Shown: in pieces, positions 60,168-64,000 of the stretch
Layout: each line of letters begins with the position of its first letter
Position numbering within the stretch: position 1 is the first letter of the stretch
Assembly (NCBI GenBank): GCA_964612675.1
Contig: CAZTDD010000018.1
Span: forward strand, 1 to 64,000
From: CAZTDD01 sp964612675
Lineage (GTDB): Bacteria; Hinthialibacterota; Hinthialibacteria; Hinthialibacterales; JAKPRU01
Length of the DNA: 64,000 nucleotides
Direction of reading: 5' to 3'
Position numbers and translations under genes: made by a program
The notes under the pieces: generated by a model
The model's input: only the letters and a program-made list of their open reading frames with translations
The model's database searches: none
What the model was told of the DNA's origin: nothing

Positions 60168-61801
60168 TTCTCACCTGCATCAAGCAAAAACACTGTTCCC
60201 CAAGGAAGATACGGTGAATACTCGGTTTCGGCAAAGGAAGGCAGCTGAAGCAGAAGACGCGAATCGCACTCTTTCCAAGCATCCACACCGCGGGTCTCGG
60301 CGACATACGCAGGTGAGACAGTCGAGCAAATCGGCCGATCAACAACAGAAACAACTCCCCGCCAAACATCCTCGTACCATTCACGCGCAGAGGTGTATTT
60401 GCCTAAAGGAAGTCTCTTCAAATCCAGTTCCAGTCCACGCCGGATAAGTGCTTCGCGATACCACGGCAATGCAAGGAATCCGGTCCCGATCACATCCACG
60501 TCGGGCCGACGACGCTCTACAACTTGCTGGTACACCAACGGAAACACCTCGTTGTCCTGCGACGATTCATGGAGACCTGCCAGCAAGACCGCATTCGGCG
60601 GCAAGACCCCCAGGACCCGATCGCTGTACCGAAACGCTTCCATCGGGTCGGTTTCTTCCAGAGTGAGTGTAGCCAGCTGTGCCTGCAAGAACGGAACAAG
60701 AAGAACCAAAACACAGAGCAGATTCCGGCCTCGGGATGAGAGACCGCGGCCCACGGCGTTGATTGTCCACTCAACACCGAGGCACAACAAAGGCGTAGCC
60801 AAAATGGCGAAGGGCAACAAAAACACTTCCCGATCGCCCACCAGATAGAAAAGATAAAACAGCGCGTAGGCGAACAGAACGGCAAGGTACTCAAAGGCGC
60901 GCACCCTCGACCGGCGAAAGAGACTCCATGCTCCCAAACAGACAAACGGCAACAATAATCCCCAAACCGACAACAGTCCCGTGACAGCAGCAGCAACGGA
61001 CTGGACTGGATGTATCCGAAACACCGTCCATCCGGTGGCCAGATTCTGTGCGAATTCGCCGCCCAAGAAAAGTCGTCCGAGAGAATGGAGATCAGCGGGA
61101 TGATACCAGTCCAGCTCAACGCCGGCCTGCGAGCGCATGAGTGGTACGAAGACCAATACAAGAGGAATCAAAGCACACACGGGATTCCATTTTCGCACAC
61201 GTAGGATCAACCAGACCAATAGCGGCAGGATAAGATAGTGATGTAATATGGCCAGCCCGGCAACAAACCAAACCAGATGCCCGGAGATCGAATGCTCTCG
61301 CCATAAGCGGAACACGAAAAGAATGCAAACCGATACGAAAACCGCAAAGAGAGCATAGACCTCCGCGGACCGGGCAGCGGAAAAGTAAACCGTAAGAGTG
61401 CCCAACAGCAAAGTGCCGGCTGTATATGCGGCACGAGAGACGATATTGCTCGGCTCTCTGGTTAGTAGACTTAACGACCACCGAAGAATTGCCAGAGCGA
61501 ATGCCCCACAAAACGCGGACAAAAGGTTGAGGCGGAATGCGGCATTGCCAAGCGGCACAAGATAAGCCAAATGGCCGAGCAGAACATACAGAGGATAGCC
61601 GGGCGGATGGGGAACTCCGAGTACGACTGACGCAGTGATAAGCTCGGGTCCGTCTCCCCACGGCAACGCTGGATGCAGGTTGATCGCATAGAACACAAAT
61701 GAAAGAACGAAAACAGCAACGCAGTCAACCAACAAACCTGCGGACGGGTTATCCCGGGCTGGAAGACTGCTCTCTTGAGACGTGATCGATGGATAATTCA
61801 A
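60164..61801 (-). CDS. DUF2723-type membrane protein (protein O-mannosyltransferase-like)
   Basis: The 545-residue protein matches DUF2723 at ALPWGDGPELITASVVLGVP and HPPGYPLYVLLGHLAYLVPLG, a block that includes an acidic pair like that in GT39-type mannosyltransferases. About ten membrane segments follow, and the C-terminal part is periplasmic. It may use a lipid-linked sugar on a protein or lipid. The start is TTG 61801 and overlaps the divergent gene's start by a few bases, so either start could be further in. It precedes the ligase-like gene by a four-base overlap. Confidence 0.77.
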   Translation of the reverse strand: MNYPSITSQESSLPARDNPSAGLLVDCVAVFVLSFVFYAINLHPALPWGDGPELITASVVLGVPHPPGYPLYVLLGHLAYLVPLGNAAFRLNLLSAFCGAFALAILRWSLSLLTREPSNIVSRAAYTAGTLLLGTLTVYFSAARSAEVYALFAVFVSVCILFVFRLWREHSISGHLVWFVAGLAILHHYLILPLLVWLILRVRKWNPVCALIPLVLVFVPLMRSQAGVELDWYHPADLHSLGRLFLGGEFAQNLATGWTVFRIHPVQSVAAAVTGLLSVWGLLLPFVCLGAWSLFRRSRVRAFEYLAVLFAYALFYLFYLVGDREVFLLPFAILATPLLCLGVEWTINAVGRGLSSRGRNLLCVLVLLVPFLQAQLATLTLEETDPMEAFRYSDRVLGVLPPNAVLLAGLHESSQDNEVFPLVYQQVVERRRPDVDVIGTGFLALPWYREALIRRGLELDLKRLPLGKYTSAREWYEDVWRGVVSVVDRPICSTVSPAYVAETRGVDAWKECDSRLLLQLPSFAETEYSPYLPWGTVFLLDAGEK

Positions 61802-63492
61802 TGGCGAATGAAGGTGTTTCGCTGAGTTACTTGGCTACCGTTGGAACAGTATACCTGATCCTGCTGGCGTTTGTCACCTGGCCGGCGATACTCCATCCCG
61901 GCCTGTTGGCATCGCCTCCCGTTGGTGACCGAGGCGCAAATGTCTGGAACCTCTGGTGGGCGGGCGAGTGTCTCAAATCCGGTACCGATCCCCGCTGGAC
62001 TCCCCTGCTCTTTCATCCCGACGGATGCCCATTGGTTCATCATTCACTCTCATTAACCAACGGAATTCTCCTCGCTCCGGTGACCTCTGCCGCCGGTCCG
62101 TTCGCGGCTTACGGTGTCGCCTTTTTTCTCTGGGCGATACTCACCGGTATCGGCGGAACACTCTGGTCCAAGCGTTGGCTTGGCTCTCGGGAAGGCGCCT
62201 GGCTTGCCGGTTTCTTTCTTACCTTCTCCGCCTACCGGTTTGCTCATCTCGATCATCTCAACCTTTTCACCACGGCAGGGATCCCGTGGTGTTTCTGGGC
62301 GATAGACCGACTCGTTGAACGAAGGCGGCTGAAAGATATATCGATTTGCTCCGGGCTGTGGTTATTGACCGCATTCTCCTGCTGGTATTACGGGATCATT
62401 GTCGGTCTCTACTGGATCGTCAGAGTTACGCTGTCTTGGCGGAAGGATTGGAGCGTACGGGATACACTTCCCGGGATCATTCCCCTGGCATGTGTGGGAC
62501 TGGTTGTTTTCCTCTATCTTTATTTGCCGTTGCCGGGCCGATCCGTCGAACCCGACCCGATTCCACTTCCTGTGGCAGTCTATTGGTCCATGTCGCTTGA
62601 AGACCTGGTTAGACCTTTTATGTCGGCGCAACCTGCACCTGAATTCAGCGCGCAGCTCGGTTTGTTTTTTCTGTTGCTTGTCATCCTTGGTTCCATTCGT
62701 AAGCAGGAGGGCAAATCGCTGTTGCTGGGGATAGCCGTCATGTATGCCATTCTATCGCTGGGGCCGTTTCTAAAGATCTCCGACAAACCCACGCTGTTCT
62801 TACTACCGGGTTATCTGTTCCGTCTGATTCCGGGATTTGCGCACATGAAGGTGTATACACGTTTCATGTACGCGTGTTTGATTTGTTTGTCTCCATTTGC
62901 CGTCCGGGGTGCGTTAAGGATCGGCGAGTGGATGACGAAGGAATTCGACTCACGATCCCCGAACCTTATACAAAGATCCATACTCATTTTGGTTGCTGCT
63001 TTGTTTTGGTTCGAGCAATCGCTGCCCCCGTTCGGTCCGTGGCCTGTCCGTGCGTCGGAGGTCTGGGAACCCGATCCCGCGGTTATTGAAACCGTAAAAC
63101 AAACCGACGGTGCCGTCCTCGAGCTGCCGTTCACCCCGAGCTCACGGGTCGGCCTTCACATGGCCCGCCAAACAAGACACGGCCGCCCACTCATCATCGG
63201 CGAAGTTTCCCGAGTTCAGGGCTATCGGGCTGAGTTTCTTGAGCGTTTCGATTCTCTCGTCATTCTCGATGATTTAGCAGTAGGAAGAGAACCGGCCCAA
63301 GGATATTCTTCCCTATCAATGGCGATAACCTTCAAACAGGATCAAAGCTACCTGAAGGTCGGGTCTATCGTGCTTAGCGCCTCGGCTTCAAAAGCAACCC
63401 GTATCAAAGCCATAGTCGCTTCTCCAGATTCTCCAAAAGCGCCCATCTTTATCGATGTCTCCCGCCCCGATCAAACAGCACAAAAGCGGTGA
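61789..63492 (+). CDS. Polytopic membrane protein, possible glycosyltransferase
   Basis: The 567-residue protein has about 11 membrane segments and a C-terminal globular domain of about 150 residues. After the first membrane segment it reads PPVGDRGANVWNLWWAGECL, a loop with Asp that recalls GT-C-type glycosyltransferases. I do not recognise the family. It is divergent from the DUF2723 gene, with overlapping starts (ATG 61789 or ATG 61801). Context suggests a lipid-linked sugar transferase in the same glycan system. Confidence 0.68.
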   Translation: MDNSMANEGVSLSYLATVGTVYLILLAFVTWPAILHPGLLASPPVGDRGANVWNLWWAGECLKSGTDPRWTPLLFHPDGCPLVHHSLSLTNGILLAPVTSAAGPFAAYGVAFFLWAILTGIGGTLWSKRWLGSREGAWLAGFFLTFSAYRFAHLDHLNLFTTAGIPWCFWAIDRLVERRRLKDISICSGLWLLTAFSCWYYGIIVGLYWIVRVTLSWRKDWSVRDTLPGIIPLACVGLVVFLYLYLPLPGRSVEPDPIPLPVAVYWSMSLEDLVRPFMSAQPAPEFSAQLGLFFLLLVILGSIRKQEGKSLLLGIAVMYAILSLGPFLKISDKPTLFLLPGYLFRLIPGFAHMKVYTRFMYACLICLSPFAVRGALRIGEWMTKEFDSRSPNLIQRSILILVAALFWFEQSLPPFGPWPVRASEVWEPDPAVIETVKQTDGAVLELPFTPSSRVGLHMARQTRHGRPLIIGEVSRVQGYRAEFLERFDSLVILDDLAVGREPAQGYSSLSMAITFKQDQSYLKVGSIVLSASASKATRIKAIVASPDSPKAPIFIDVSRPDQTAQKR

Positions 63493-63528
63493 CTGAATAC
63501 TATAGTCTGTAGATTTTTAGTCTGCAGA
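63491..63528 (+). promoter_or_regulatory. C-box-like operator upstream of the C-protein-like gene
   Basis: GACT at 63491, the palindrome ACTATAGT (63499-63506), and direct repeats TAGTCTGTAGA (63503-63513) and TAGTCTGCAGA (63518-63528) at a 15-base period look like the tandem AGTC/GACT dyads of restriction-modification controller (C-protein) boxes. TATAGT at 63501 could be a -10 box. It lies 38-76 bases before the regulator's start codon. Confidence 0.55.
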
Positions 63529-63566
63529 AACTCATCATTGACACATTCGAAGAAAAGGCGATGTGA

Positions 63567-63827
63567 ATGTCGACGGATATTTCTCTTGAAAGAGTATTTG
63601 GCTCAGTTCTGCAAAGGGCTCGCCGCAAAAGGGGTCTTTCACAAGAGGAATTGGGATTCGAGAGCGGCTATCACCGCACGTACATCAGCCTTCTCGAGCG
63701 GGGAGAGAAAAGTCCATCTCTGAAGACGGTTTTTCAGATTTCTGCAGCGTTGGGTGTTTCTCCATCTGAGATGCTGGCCTTGGTCGAAAAGCAACTTGCG
63801 GATGCAAAAAAAACAGGTCGTGACTGA
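63567..63827 (+). CDS. Small XRE-family regulator, C-protein-like
   Basis: The 86-residue protein is a single Cro/C1-type helix-turn-helix domain: LQRARRKRGLSQEELGFESG, then YISLLERGEKSPSLKTVFQI and SAALGVSPSEML. Size and sequence match controller proteins of restriction-modification systems, which bind an operator in front of their own gene and time the endonuclease. The operator-like repeats at 63491-63528 and the next gene's start directly after its stop support this. AAAAGG lies eight bases before the ATG. Confidence 0.82.
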   Translation: MSTDISLERVFGSVLQRARRKRGLSQEELGFESGYHRTYISLLERGEKSPSLKTVFQISAALGVSPSEMLALVEKQLADAKKTGRD

Positions 63828-64000
63828 ATGAAAATAGTTGAAGTGCGGTACTTGATAGATGTCGGCGATTTCAGACAAAGCCGTGAATGGAAAAAAGTCT
63901 ATTCTCAGGTTGCCGACGCGATTCAAGCCGTGGAATGGCCCCCAGGATCAGGTTCATTTACTCTTTATCCCTCATACCTACAAACGAAGTTCGCGACAAG
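63828..64000 (+). CDS. Truncated gene, possible restriction endonuclease
   Basis: The open frame starts with ATG directly after the regulator's TGA and runs to the window end (57 residues visible). It begins MKIVEVRYLIDVGDFRQSRE and contains AVEWPPGSGSFTLYP. I see no nuclease catalytic motif in this part. The position after a C-protein-like gene makes an endonuclease or methyltransferase likely, but the rest lies outside the window. Confidence 0.45.
   Translation, partial: MKIVEVRYLIDVGDFRQSREWKKVYSQVADAIQAVEWPPGSGSFTLYPSYLQTKFAT

Noticed and set aside
1..64000. CRISPR arrays, rRNA and tRNA genes.
   Set aside because: No spaced direct repeats of CRISPR type were found by eye, and no intergenic stretch shows a T-arm such as GGTTCGAATCC with a matching acceptor stem.

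Overview
The window reads as a chromosomal piece of an uncultured, Gram-negative-type bacterium. It is dense in genes on both strands and has many small palindromic repeats. Supporting signs are lipid A/heptose-type sugar genes, two O-antigen-ligase-like proteins, lipoboxes and Tat signals, a futalosine-pathway menaquinone gene (mqnE), sigma-54 regulation, a pseudopilin, and several glycoside hydrolases or remnants (GH38, GH29, GH4) with Gfo/Idh oxidoreductase. This mix resembles polysaccharide-degrading candidate phyla (Sumerlaeota/Hydrogenedentota/PVC-like), but no marker here fixes the phylum, so that is inference. The run of exactly 100 Ns at 20686-20785 shows a scaffolded draft assembly.

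Layout. 0.1-9 kb: GH38 alpha-mannosidase-like protein, iron-type alcohol dehydrogenase, cyclic-nucleotide-binding protein, membrane-bound HExxH peptidase and TPR protein. 9-15.5 kb: RlmD-like rRNA methyltransferase, iron-type binding protein, a phosphoribosyltransferase/DUF5335/hydrolase operon, and a Tat-exported oxidoreductase with a clear terminator. 15.7-20.6 kb: response regulator, HEAT lipoprotein, SixA phosphatase, a structured RNA candidate, nagB and a GlmU-like protein. 20.8-26.7 kb: GH29-type protein and a PQQ-propeller/unknown/ABC-2 permease operon. 26.7-33.7 kb: a six-gene minus-strand operon (sugar ABC importer, DegT aminotransferase, second GlmU-like enzyme, serine hydrolase). 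33.8-36.7 kb: FbpB-like permease, an internally deleted GH4 gene and a pseudopilin. 36.7-41.4 kb: a heptose-type sugar phosphate cluster with a deoxyhypusine-synthase-like member. 41.6-52.5 kb: CgeB-like glycosyltransferase, large HAD protein, mqnE, NtrC-type regulator, solitary hypE, two histidine kinases flanking a DUF4159 protein. 52.7-63.5 kb: O-antigen ligase-like/TPR proteins, purD, isochorismatase-like hydrolase, RsbW-like ATPase, DUF2723 and another polytopic protein. 63.5-64 kb: a C-protein-like regulator behind a C-box-like operator, followed by a truncated gene that may be a restriction endonuclease.

The most interesting non-coding signals are three. First, a 141-bp MITE occurs as two near-identical copies in opposite orientation, with 10-bp target duplications, one of them inside another palindromic repeat. 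Second, a terminator-tailed structured RNA candidate lies upstream of nagB. Third, a putative restriction-modification controller operator lies at the right edge. Among proteins, the deoxyhypusine-synthase-like gene locked between a HAD phosphatase and an RfaE1-type kinase, the GH38 protein lacking the expected nucleophile Asp, and the in-frame internal deletion of the GH4 gene stand out. No rRNA, tRNA or CRISPR array was seen.
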